Assembly: GCF_963924675.1 (NCBI RefSeq)
Contig: NC_089234.1
Span: 57,578,909 to 57,642,908, forward strand
DNA: 64,000 nt
DNA from: Phocoena phocoena
Taxonomy: Eukaryota; Chordata; Mammalia; Artiodactyla; Phocoenidae
Direction of reading: 5' to 3'
Shown here in pieces: positions 22,838 through 33,852 of the stretch. Each line of letters opens with the position of its first letter. The first letter of the stretch is position 1. Both the position numbers and the translations under genes were made by a program. The notes below the pieces were generated by a model, which had not been told where the DNA came from, ran no database searches, and worked only from the letters and a program-made list of their open reading frames with translations.

Positions 22838-23940
22838 CTGTTTTTCATATTCTTTTCCATTATGGTTTATTACAGGATATTGAATACAGTTCCCTGTGCT
22901 ATACAGTAGGACCTTGTATCTGCTACAGTAGTTTGTATCTGCTAATCCCCCTTTCCCCTTTGGTAACCATAAGTTTGTTTTCTATGTCCATGAGTCTGTT
23001 TCTGGTTTGTAAATAAGTTTGTTTGTATCATTTTTTTAGATTCCACATATAAGTGATATCACATGGCATTTGTCTTTCTCTGTCTGACTTACTTCACTTA
23101 GTATGATAATCTGTAGGTCCATCCATGTAGTTGCTACAAATGGCATGATTTCATTTTTTATGACTAATATTCCATTGTATATACATACCACATCTTCTTT
23201 ATCCATTCATCTGTCAATGGACATTTAGGTTGCTTCCATAGCTTAGCTACTGTAAAAAGTGTTGCAATGAACATTGGGGTGTATGTTTCTTTTCAAATTA
23301 GAGTTTTCTCCAGATATATGCTCAGGAGTGGGACTGCAGGATCATACGGTAACTCTAGTTTTTTGAGGAACGTCCATACTGTTTTCCATAGTGGCTGCAC
23401 CAATTTACATTCTCACCAACAGTGTAGGAGGGTTCCCTTTTCTGCACACCTTCTCCAGCATTTATTATTTGTAGGCTTTTTGATTATGGCCATTCTGACC
23501 AATGTGAGGTGATACCTCATTTTAGTTTTGGTTTGCATTTCACTAATTGTTAGCGATGTTGAGCGTCTTTTCATGTGCCTGTAGATCATCTGTATGTCTT
23601 CTCTGGAGAAATATCTATTTAGGTCTTCTGCCCTTTTTTGGATTGAGTTTTTTTGGTTGTTATTGAGCTGTATGAGCTGTTTGTATATTTTGGAAATTCA
23701 GCCCTTGTTGGCTGCATCGTTTACAAGTACTTTCTCCCAGTCCGTAGGTTTTCTTGTTTTGTTTATGGTTTCCTTTGCTGTGCAAAAGCGTATACATTTG
23801 ATTAGGTCCCATTTGCTTATTTTTGCTTTTATTTCTACTGCCTTGAGAGACTGACCTAAGAAAACATTGCTATGATTCATGTCAGAGCATGTTTTGCTTA
23901 TGTTCTCTTCTAGGAGTTTTATGGTATCATGTCTTAAAAA
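22716..23940 (-). mobile_element. L1, antisense, 5'-truncated (ORF2 C-terminus and 3' UTR)
   Basis: Read on the minus strand, the element enters ORF2 near 23,940. An 82-codon frame at 23,698-23,946 encodes the late ORF2 segment with [11 protein letters not shown], typical of L1. It then runs through the 3' UTR to 22,716. The 3' UTR (acagcaaagtgattcagttc on the + strand, then tccctgtgctatacagtagg) is the artiodactyl type that also occurs at 15.06 and 57.9 kb. It contains a CA microsatellite at 22,789-22,832. Confidence 0.92.
22781..22837. repeat. (TA)n-(CA)n microsatellite
   Basis: A TA run, then interrupted CA repeats with about 13 consecutive CA units, inside the L1 3' UTR. Likely length-variable between individuals. 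Confidence 0.95.
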
Positions 23941-24944
23941 AAACACAACAGCACTATTGCTTAAATATAAGTCCTCTAGAAGCTCACTCTGAGAGTTCGA
24001 TAAGTGTGTGAAGGGGATTCACCATTTGATTTTGCAGTTCCTCTGTCCTTTAATCTAACTTGTCCCGCATGATTTAAAGTTTAAAGCTAAGTAGGAAGTG
24101 TCGAGTTTGACAATCAGGTTGGTCAGTAAAATTAATGTACACCTTCATGACTGTGCTCATTGGCTGGTTCAACACCCTGCTGTCCCATTCTCCTTCAAGA
24201 TACTTCCTGACTAGATGGCTGCTCCTACAATACAGTTCTCTCTCCCCAACAAATCCACACCTGTTTGATTAGGACTTAGCCTCTGTTGACAGATTTTTAT
24301 CTTTGGAAATGCCCCCACCCCGCACCAAAAAGAACAAGTGAAGCAAACGATTAACCAACACACCCTCACAGAAACAGTCAAACCAGCACCCAGTTAGAAG
24401 GCAGAAAACAACAATTTCAGGTAAGCACCCTCAGTGAATCACTGCCAAGGTCCCCAGTCATTTCCCAGTGAATGAATTCAGCATTCAGCCCCTGTCCTCT
24501 GACAACTGCCTTTTTGCTTTTAAATAATAACTCTATTCTTGAATTTTTATATCATCATGATACACCCTAAAAAACAAAATCCTCCCCTCCAAACCCACAG
24601 AGAATGTCTGACCTGTCAAGGTCACATGACAGTCCTGAGACAAGTCAGAACTGCGCAGATGAACTCCCCATCCAGGAGGTGCCAGAGCTTTTGCTTCTGC
24701 AGTTGACTAGGAAACCTCTGTGAACCATTTTCATTCCTTGGGATGGGTCAACCAAAATAAGCAAATGAATTGTTAAGAGACAGGTTGCCATAGGATGGGA
24801 CCTAAGGGATATTAAGATAAAAATATCTCCATCCTAAAGGGACCCTTTAAAAGGAGAGTTTACATACAAAAATTATCTTTCTTGACATTTATGTATAGTC
24901 ATGGAATCACAGAACGCTAGCATCTGGAGAGGCCCTCATTAGAG
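23941..24944. other. single-copy non-coding DNA
   Basis: No repeat or exon recognised. Confidence 0.45.
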
Positions 24945-25200
24945 ATTAGCAAGAGAATCACCTATAAAGCTCCTTAAAAATACAGCTGTCCGCCAAAATT
25001 TTTATGTCTTCCGCCAGCATGCATGACACTGTCGTATACTGGTATGCTAACGTAGCTTCCAAAATGGATAAAACTTAGACCCTTCATAGTTCATGACACT
25101 GCCCTCTTATTAAACTGTGCTACTATTGACATGTATCAATAAATTTGAGAAAAGATTAAAAAAAAAAAACACAGATGTCCAAGCCTCACCCCACACCATG
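24945..25200 (+). mobile_element. MER5-like element, split by a retrocopy
   Basis: The left part reads agaatcacctataaagctcc and ttaaaaatacag. The right part, after the inserted poly(A) sequence, reads cacagatgtccaagcctcac and cccacacc. Together they follow the MER5 order (atcacc, cttgttaaaa, cagatt, gccccacccc). Only the 5' half of the element remains recognisable. Confidence 0.65.
24992..25164 (+). pseudogene. 5'-truncated processed retrocopy of an unidentified mRNA 3' UTR
   Basis: About 170 bases of sequence unlike any repeat I know end in a pure A run of 12-13 bases. A canonical aataaa lies about 15 bases upstream of that run (25,138-25,143). The insert is flanked by aaaaatacagctgtcc (24,976-24,991) and aaaaacacagatgtcc (25,165-25,180), a 16-bp duplication with two mismatches. 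The poly(A) signal at normal spacing, the A tail and the duplication are the marks of L1-mediated retroposition of a cellular mRNA. The parent gene is not recognised. A SINE of unknown family is the alternative, but no pol III box was seen. Confidence 0.65.
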
Positions 25201-25227
25201 CATTTATTGACCCCAAACTCCCCACAA

Positions 25228-25340
25228 GTGTCCAATTAACTCACTTTATTCATAAGATCCAGAGGAGTTAAGTGATTTTCCTAAGACCATAAATGTCTAT
25301 TTTAAAGTTATACTCCACCTCATTTCAAAACGTGCCTAAG
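25228..25340 (-). repeat. MIR fragment, antisense
   Basis: The words cactttattcataagatcc, gaggagttaagtgattttcc and taagaccataaatg resemble the antisense MIR core. Confidence 0.55.
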
Positions 25341-26404
25341 GCAGAAGTCATACGGTTGATAACAGTGTTATCTGAGATTGAATATAGGCCCTTAAATAGG
25401 ATTCAAGTCAATGAATACTTTGCAAATTAGTTTTATGTTATCCAGTGCAAAGTCTTATTGAAACACAGAGGGTTTTGCTCCCTTGTCAGGGTGCCTGAAA
25501 ATGGCATTCCTCTCTCAAAGGAAAATGAATTCACTGTGCCAACACCCTCTTGGGCACACTTAAGCCCCAAACTGCTTTACACAGACTCAATTTCCGGGAG
25601 GTGCTTTAAAATGCTTGTAGAAGATACTAGGCCAATCAGGCAAGGAGAAAAAGGACAAAAAATCATACCGCGGACTGTCATCTAATTTACTTTTCTCTTT
25701 CCAAGCTGATGAACGTACTTCCCAGTCCTTTCTCTGGAGGAGGGGTATGCGGTGTGAATGTTGTTTGTCCAGTGAATCAGTACACTGCACACCCTTCCTT
25801 CATCAGAGAACTAAAAAACATGCCTTTGTGCTAGCTGTATCCTCTATGCCAGGGGTGTCTTGGAGGATTTAGACACCATTTAACTCACACGAGACCTCCT
25901 GCACATCAGTCTGAAAGGACACATCAAAACACTGTGTCCTCGAAACCTCTTGGGGGCCCAGACTGAAGACAGTTGAACTTAACAAATCAACACATAACTC
26001 CATACGTTATATGGCTTTAAGGTGGGCGGGAGGAAAAAGCTTACTGAAAACAAGAACAACTTGCTTCAAGATGGACAGGATGCAGCCAGGTGAAACAGGA
26101 GAAGAGACACATAGGCATCTTGTCCCATACTTCAATCCCACCTCCAGCTGGCGCTCAACATTGAAGTAAAGCCAGTTTTAGCTCTGACTGAAACTGTGTG
26201 ATGTTGAAACATGGCCAGAAGAGCTGGACAAACCAGAACCCATGCTTCACGTTTGCTCTAAATAGTTAATTGCCTTGTATCTGCTCTTTTCCTTTTGTTC
26301 ATCAATATCAATCTTGCAGGACTAGAACTTGAGCTTCCATAGCCACGCTGTCTCCTGAAATCCCAAAGCACGTCCATGGCCCTTTAAAACATCCCTGAGG
26401 AGTA
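25341..26404. other. single-copy non-coding DNA
   Basis: No recognised repeat. The 75-codon frame at 25,458-25,685 has no known domain. Confidence 0.45.
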
Positions 26405-26465
26405 AAAAGTCAGGCTTTATTCATCCCATTTCAATTGGGTGTTTGGTCCATTAACATTTAATGTA
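26405..26465 (-). mobile_element. old antisense L1, left part (start of ORF2)
   Basis: The sequence just left of the full-length L1 (gtccattaacatttaatgta) is the complement of the L1 ORF2 start region. It joins smoothly to the sequence at 33,853 once the insert and one duplication copy are removed. The left boundary is approximate. The other part of this element is at 33,853-35,560. Confidence 0.6.
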
Positions 26466-28472
26466 GAGAGGAGCTTCAAGATGGTGGAAGAATAAGACGT
26501 GGAGATCACCCTCCTCCCCACAAATACATCTACATGTGGAACAACTCCTACAGAACACCTACTGAACGCTGGCAGAAGACCTCAGACCTCCCAAAAGGCA
26601 AGAAACTCCCCACGTACCTGGGTAGGGCAAAAGAAAAAAGAAAAAACAGAGACAAAATAATAGGGACGGGACCTGCACCAGTGGGAGGGAGCTGTGAAGG
26701 AGTTAAGGTTTACACACACTAGGAAGCGCCTACGCGGGTGGAGACTGCGGGTGGCGGAGGGGGGAAGCTTCGGAGCCACGGAGGAGAGCGCAGCCACAGG
26801 GGTGCGGAGAGATTCCCGCATATAGGATCAGTGCCGACCAGCGCTCACCAGCCCGAGAGGCTTGTCTGCTCACCCTCCGGGCCAGGGGGTGGGGGGGGGG
26901 CGGCTGGGAGCTGAGGCTCGGGCTTCAGAGGTCGGATCCCAGGACGAGGACTGGAGTTGGCTGCGTGAACACAGCCTGAAGGGGGCTGGTGCACCACAGC
27001 TAGCCGGGAGGGAGTCCAGGAAAAAGGATGCAACTGCCTAAGAGAAATGAGACCACTGTTCCGGGGTGCATGAGGAGAAGGGATTCAGAGCGTCACCTAA
27101 AGGAGCTCCAGAGATGGGAGCAAGCCGTGGCTAAAAGCGCAGACCCCAGAGACGGGCATGAGACGCTAAGGCTGCTGAGGCCGCCACCAAAAAGCCTGTG
27201 TGCGAGCATAGGTCACTATCCACACCCTCCCCTCCTGGGAGCCTGTGCAGCCTGCCACTGCCAGGGTCCCGGGATCCAGGGACAACACCCCCGAGAGAAC
27301 GCACGGCGCACCTCAGGCTGGTGCAATGTCACGCTGGCCTCTGCCCCGCAGGCTCGCCCCGCATCCGTACACCTCCCTCCCCCCGGCCTGAGTGAGCCAG
27401 AGCCCCCAAATCAGCTGCTCCTTTAACCCCGTCCTGTCTGGGTGAAGAACAGATGCCCTCAGGCAGCCTACACACAGAGGCGGGTCCAAATCCAAAGCTG
27501 AACCCTGGGAGCTGTGCAAACAAAGAAGAGAAAGGGAAATCTCTCCCAGCAGCCTCAGGAGCAGCGGATTAAATCTCCACCATCAAGTTGATGTACCCTG
27601 CATCTGTGGAATACCTTAATAGACAATGAATCATTCCAAAATTGAGGAGGTGGACTTTGGGAGCAACAATATACATAGCTTTTTCCCTTTTCCTCTTTTT
27701 GTGAGTGTGTATGTGTATGCTTCTGTGTGTGATTTTTTCTGTATGGCTTGGCTTTTACCACTCGTCCTAGGGTTCTGTGTGTCTGTTTTTTTGTTTTATT
27801 TTTAGTATAGTTTTTGGCACGTTATCATGGGTGGATTTGTTTTTTGGTTCGGTTGCTCTCTTCTTTCTCTTTTTTTATTACTTTAAAAAAATTTTAATAA
27901 TTATTTTAATAATTTTATTTTATTTTCTATTATTTTATCTTCTTTCTTTTTTTTTTTAAAGCTTTTATTCTGAGGCATGTGGAGGACAGTCTCTGGGTGC
28001 TCCAGCCAGGCATCAGGGCTGTGCCTCTGAGGTGGGAGAGCCAAGTTCAGGACATTGGTCCACAAGAGACCTCCCAGCTCCACGTAATATCAAACGGGGA
28101 AAATCTCCCAGAGATCTCCATCTCAACACCAAGATCCAGCTCCACTCAACGACCAGCAAGCTCCTGTGGTGGACACCCTATGCCAAACAGCTAGCAAGAC
28201 AGGAACACAACCCCACCCATGAGCAGAGAGGCTGCCTAAAATCATAATAAGGCCACAGACACCCCAAAACACACCACCGGACGTGGACCTGCCCACCAGA
28301 AAGACAAGATCCAGCCTCCTCCACCAAAACACAGGCACTACTCCCCTCCACCAGGAAGCCTACACAACCCACTGAACCAACCTTAGCCACTGGGGGCAGA
28401 CACCAAAAACAACGGGAACTACGAACCTGCAGCCTACAAAAAGGAGACCCCAAACACAGTGAGTTAAGAAGA
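26466..28472 (+). promoter_or_regulatory. L1 5' UTR (internal promoter region)
   Basis: The first bases read gagaggagcttcaagatgg, with an AAGATGG motif at 26,478-26,484, which is +13 from the inferred transcript start. In human L1 a YY1 site lies at the same place and sets the start site. The stretch 26,720-27,430 is GC- and CpG-rich, and a T-rich segment follows at 27,850-27,960. Promoter role is inferred from L1 biology; activity today is unknown. Confidence 0.75.
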
Positions 28473-29363
28473 ATGAGAAGATGGAGAAACACACAGCAGA
28501 TAAAGGAGCAAGGTAAAAACCCCCAGACCAAATAAATGAAGAGGAAATAGGCAGTCAACCTGAAAAAGAATTCAGTGTAATGATAGTAAAGATGATCCAA
28601 AATCTCAGAAATAGAATGGAGAAATTACAAGAAACTTTTAACAAGGGCCTATAAGAACTAAAGAGGAAACAAACAGTGATGAAAAGCACAATAAATGAAA
28701 TTAAAAATTCTCTAGAAGGAATCAATAGCAGAATAACTGAGGCAGAAGAACGGATAAGTGACCTGGAAGATAAACTAGTAGAAATAACTACTGCGAGCAG
28801 AATAAAGAAAAAACAAAGAAAAGAATTAAGAACAGTCTCAGAGACTTCTGAGACAACATTAAACAGACCAATATTCGAATTACAGGGGTCCCAGAAGAAG
28901 AAGAGAAAAAGAAAGGGACTCAGAAAATATTTGAAGAGATTATAGCTGAAAATTTCCCTAATATGGGAAAGGAAACAGTTAATCAAGTCCAGGAAGCACA
29001 GAGAGTCCCTTACAGGATAAATCCAAGGAGAAACACACCAAGACACATATTAATCAAACCATCAAAAGTTAAATACAAACAAAAAATATTAAAAGCAGCA
29101 AGGGAAAAACAACAAATAAATACAAGGGAACCCCGATAAGGTTAACAGCTGACCTTTCAGCAGAAACTCTCCAAGCCAGAAGGGAGTGGCAGGACATATT
29201 TAAAGTGATGAAGGGGAAAAACCTACAACCAAGATTACTCTACCCAGCAAGGATTTCGTTCACATCTGACGGAGAAATTAAAACCTTTACAGACAAGCAA
29301 AAGCTAAGAGAATTCAGCACCACCAAAACAGCTTTACAGTGAATGTTAAAGGAACTTCTCTAG
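28473..29363 (+). pseudogene. L1 ORF1 (RNA-binding chaperone), broken
   Basis: The start codon at 28,473 gives MRRWRNTQQ, the family's usual opening, but the frame stops about 20 codons later. The following text returns in other frames. A coiled-coil segment (INSRITEAEERISDLEDKL) lies at about 28,720-28,775, an RRM-like start near 28,870, and the C-terminal domain runs up to the stop at 29,361-29,363. Several indels separate these pieces, so no functional trimeric ORF1p can be made. ORF1 was identified by order, position and motif. Confidence 0.88.
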
Positions 29364-29421
29364 GCAGGAAACACAAGAAAAGGAAAAGACCTACAATAAC
29401 AAACCCAAAACAATTTAAAAA

Positions 29422-32400
29422 ATGGTAATAGGAACATACATATCAATAATTACCTTAAATGTAAATGGATTAAATGCTCCAACCAAAAGACACAGACTGG
29501 CTGAATGGATACAAAAACAAGACCCGTATATATGCTGTCTACAAGAGACCCACTTCAGACCTAGGGACACATACAGGCTGAAAGTGAGGGGACGGAAAAA
29601 GATAGTCCATGCAAATGGAAACCAAAAGAAAGCTGGAGTAGCAATTCACATATAAGACAAAATAGACTTTAAAACAAAGACTATTACAAGAGACAAAGAC
29701 GGACACTACATAATGATCAAGGGATCAATCCACGAAGAAGATATAAAAACTGTAAATATTTATGCACCCAACATAGGAGCACCTCAATGCATAAGGCAAA
29801 TACTAACACAGCTATAAAAGGGGAAATCGACAGTAACACAATCATAGTAGGGGACTTTAACACCCCACTTTCACCAATGGACAGATCATCCAAAATGAAA
29901 ATAAATAAGGACACACAAGCTTTAAATGATACATTAAACAAGATGGACTTAATTGATATTTATAGGACATTCCATCCAAAACAACAGAATATACTTCCTT
30001 CTCAAGTGCTCATGGAACATTCTCCAGGATACATCATATCTTGGGTCACAAATCAAGCCTTGGTAAATTTAAGAAAATTGCAGTTGGATCAAGTATCTTT
30101 TCTGACCACAACGCTATGAGACTAGATATCAATTACAGGAAGAAATCCATAAAAAAATACAAAGACATGGAGGCTAAACAATACACTACTTAATAACCAG
30201 GAGAACACTGAAGAAATCGAAGAGGAGATCAAAAAATACCTAGCAACAAATGACAATGAAAACACGATGACCCAAGACCTATGGGATGCACCAAAAGCAG
30301 TTCTACGAGGGAAGTTTATGGGAATACAGTCCTACCTTAAAAAACAAGAAACATCTGAAATAACAAGCTAACCTTACACATAAAGCAATTAGAGAAAGAA
30401 GAACAAAAAAACCCCGAAGTTAGCAGAAGGAAAGAAATCATAAAGATCAGATCAGAAATAAATGAAAAAGAAAGGAAGGAAACTACAGCAAAGATCAATA
30501 AAGCTAAAAGCTGGTTTTTTTAGAAGATAAACGAATTGATAAACCATTAGCCAGACTTACCAATTAAAAAAGGGAGAAGACTCAAATCAGTAGAATTAGA
30601 AATGAAAAAGGAGAAAAGGAGAAGTAACAACTAACACTGCAGAAATCCAAAGGATCATGAGAGATTACTACAAGCAGCTACATGCCAATAAAATGGACAA
30701 CCTGGAAGAAATGGACAAATTCTTAGAAACGCACAACCTTCCGAGACTGAACCAGGAAGAAACAGAAAATATGAACAGACCAATCACAAGCACTGAAATT
30801 GAAACTGTTATTAGAAATCTTCCAACAAACAGAATCCCTGGACCAGATGGCTTCACAGGCAAATTCTATCAAACATTTAGAGAAGAGCTAACACCTATCC
30901 TTCTCAAACTCTCCCAAAATATAGCAGAGGGAGGAACACTCCCAAACTCATTCTACAAGGCTACCATCACCCTGATACCAAAACCAGACAAAGATGTCAC
31001 AAAGAAAGAAAACTACAAGCCAGTATTACTGATGGACATAGATGCAAAAATCCTCAACAAAATACTGGCAAACAGAATCCAACAGTACATTCAAAGGATC
31101 ATACACCATGATCAACTGGGGTCCATCCCAGGAAGGCAAGCATTCTTCAATATACGCAAATCAATCAACGTGATACACTGTATTAACAAACTGAAGGAGA
31201 AAAATCATATGACCATCTCAATAGATGCAGAGAAAGCTACTGACAAAATTCAACACCCATTTATGATAAAAACCCTCCTGAAAGTAGGCATAGAGGGAAC
31301 TTACCCCAACATAATAAAGGCCATATATGACAAACCCACAGCCAACATTGTCCTCACTGGTGAAAAACTGAAACCATTTCCACTAAGATCAGGAACAAGA
31401 CAAGGTTGTCCACTCTCACCACTCTTATTCAACATAGCTTTGGAAGTTTTAGCCACAGCCATCAGAGAAGAAAAGGATACAAAAGGAATCCAAATTGTAA
31501 AAGAAGAAGTAAAGCTGTCACTGTTTGCAGATGACATGATACTCTACATAGAGAATCCTAAAGATGCTACCAGAAAACTACTAGAGCTAATCAATGAATT
31601 TGGTAAAGTAGCAGGATACAAAATTAATGCACAGAAATCTCTTGCATTCCTATACACTAATGATGAAATATCTGAAAGTGAAATTAAGAAAACACTCCCA
31701 TTTACCACTGCAACCAAAAGAATAAAATATCTAGGAATAAACCTACCTAAGGAGACAAAAGACCTGTATGCAGAAAATTATAAGACACTGATGAAAGAAA
31801 TTAAAGATGATACAAATAGATGGAGAGATATACCATGTTCTTGGATTGGAAGAATCAACATTGTGAAAATGACTCTACTACCCAAAGCAATCTACAGATT
31901 CAATGCAATCCCTATCAAACTACCAATGGCATTTTTCACAGAACTATAACAAAAAAATCTCACAATTTGTATGGAAACACACAAGACCCTGAATAGCCAA
32001 AGCAATCTTGAGAATGAAAAACAGGGCTGGAGAAATCAGGCTCCCTGACCTCAGACAGTATTACAAAGCTACAGTAATCAATACAGTATGGCACAAACAG
32101 AAATACAGATCAGTGGAACAGGAGAGAAAGCCCAGAGATAAACCCACGCATGTATGGTCACCTTATCTTTGATAAAGGAGGCAAGAACATACAGTGGAGA
32201 AAAGACAGCCTCTTCGATAAGTGGTGCTGGGAAAACTGAACAGCTACATGTAAAAGAATGAAATTAGAACACTCCCTAACACCATACACAAAAATAAACT
32301 AAAAATGGATTAAAGACCTAAATGTAAGGCCGGACACTATTAAACCCTTAGAGGAATACATAGGCAGAACACTCCATGACATAAATCACAGCAAGATCCT

Positions 32401-33459
32401 TTTTGACCCACCTCCTAGAGAAATGGAAATAAAAACAGAAATAAACAAATGGAACGTAGTGAAACTTAAAAGCTTTTGCACAGCAAAGGAAACCATAAGC
32501 AAGACAAAAAGACAACCCTCAGAATGGGAGAAAATATTTGCAAATGAAGCAACTGACAAAGGGTTAATCTCCAAAATTTACAAGGAGCTCATGCAGCTCA
32601 ACATTAAAAAAACAAACAACCCAATCCAAAAATGGGCAGAAGACCTAAATAGACATTTCTCCAAAGAAGATATACAGATTGCCAACAAACACATGAAAGA
32701 ATGCTCAACATCACTAATCATTAGAGAAATGCAAATCAATACTACAATGAGATATCATCTCACACCGGTCAGAATGGCCATCATCAAAAAATCTACAAAC
32801 AGGGCTTCCCTGGTGGCACAGTGGTTGAGAGGCCGCCTGCCGATGCAGGGGACACGGGTTCATGCCCCAGTCCGGGAAGATCCCACATGCTGCGGAGCGG
32901 CTGGGCCCATGAGCCATGGCCGCTGAGCCTGCGCATCCAGAGCCTGTGCTCCACAATGGGAGAGGCCACAACAGTGAGAGGGCCGCATACCACAAAAAAA
33001 AAAAAAAAAAAATCTACAGACAATAAATGCTGCAGAGTGTGTGAAGAAAAGGGAACCCTCTTGCATTGTTGGTGAGAATGTAAATTGATACAGCCACTAT
33101 AGAGAACAGTATGAGGGTTCCTTAAGAAATTAAAAACAGAACTACCATATGACTCAGCAATCCCACCACTGGGCATATACCCTGAGAAAACCATAATTCA
33201 AAAAGAGTCATGTACCACAATGTTCATTGCAGCTGTATTTACAATAGCCAGGACATGGAAGCAACCTAAGTGTCCATCAACAGATGAATGCATCAAGAAG
33301 ATGTGGCACATACAATGGAATATTACTCAGCCATAAAAAAAATGAAATTGAGTTATTTGTAGTGAGGTGCATGGACCGAGAGTCTGTCCTACAGAGTGAA
33401 GTATGTCAGAAAGAGAAAAACAAATACCATATGCTAGCACACATATATATGGAATCTAA
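29422..33459 (+). pseudogene. L1 ORF2 (endonuclease and reverse transcriptase), broken
   Basis: The start at 29,422 encodes the endonuclease N-terminus with ITLNVNGLNAPTKRHRLAEW and the catalytic-site neighbourhood CLQETHF, but a stop falls at 29,653. Further shifts follow. The longest intact piece, 30,657-31,949 (430 codons), carries the reverse transcriptase, including [11 protein letters not shown] and FADD at 31,524-31,535, and ends in a stop just after the RT. The C-terminal part continues to 32,785, is split by a CHR SINE (32,802-33,008), and resumes with the Cys-rich end up to the inferred stop at 33,457-33,459. Residues of both active sites remain visible in places, yet the protein cannot be made in one piece. 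Confidence 0.9.
32802..33008 (+). mobile_element. CHR-type SINE nested in L1 ORF2
   Basis: The head ggcttccctggtggcacagt is at 32,803. The B-box region is gggttcatgccccag. The end is gggccgcataccac plus a long A run. The flanking duplication aaaaaatctaca(a/g)aca has one mismatch (about 32,786-32,801 and 33,007-33,022). It is of the short class without the extended tail. It interrupts the ORF2 C-terminal text, which resumes at gctgcagagtgtgtgaagaa. Confidence 0.95.
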
Positions 33460-33852
33460 GAAGAAGAAAAAAAAATTGGTCATGAAGAACCTAGGGGCAA
33501 GGCAGGAATAAAGACACAGACCTACCAGAGAATGGACTTGAGGATATGGGGAGGGGGGAAGGGTAAGCTGGGACAAGGTGAGAGAGTGGCATAGACATAT
33601 ATACACTACCAAATGTAAAATAGATAGCCAGTGGGAAGCAGCTGCATAGCACAGGAGATCACTTCGGTGCTTTGTGACCACCTAGAGGGGTGGGATAGGG
33701 AGGGTGGGAGGGAGGGAGACGCAAGAGGGAAGAGATATGGAGATATATGTATAACTGATTTACTTTGTTATAAAGCAGAAACTAACACACCATTGTAAAG
33801 CAGTTACACTCCAATAAAGATGTTAAAATAAACAGAAAATACATTTAATGTA

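Larger units (their letters stand above)
26466..33840 (+). mobile_element. full-length but inactive L1 (cetacean type)
   Basis: A complete L1 of about 7.2 kb plus a nested SINE. It has a 5' UTR (26,466-28,472), a broken ORF1 (28,473-29,363), a broken ORF2 (29,422-33,459) and a 3' UTR ending in an aataaa-rich short A tail (33,804-33,840). A perfect 12-bp duplication acatttaatgta flanks it at 26,454-26,465 and 33,841-33,852, so both ends are original. Inactivating stops and shifts occur in both ORFs. The 3' UTR shares words with the fragment at 50.0-50.5 kb (accgagctgatctccctgtg on the + strand there) and differs from the 3' UTR type at 15.06, 22.7 and 57.9 kb. Confidence 0.95.

Noticed and set aside
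26720..27430. CpG-island promoter of a host gene
   Set aside because: The GC-rich block lies within the L1 5' UTR, which explains it.
28555..29046. 163-codon minus-strand frame
   Set aside because: It is the antisense shadow of the L1 ORF1 at the same position.
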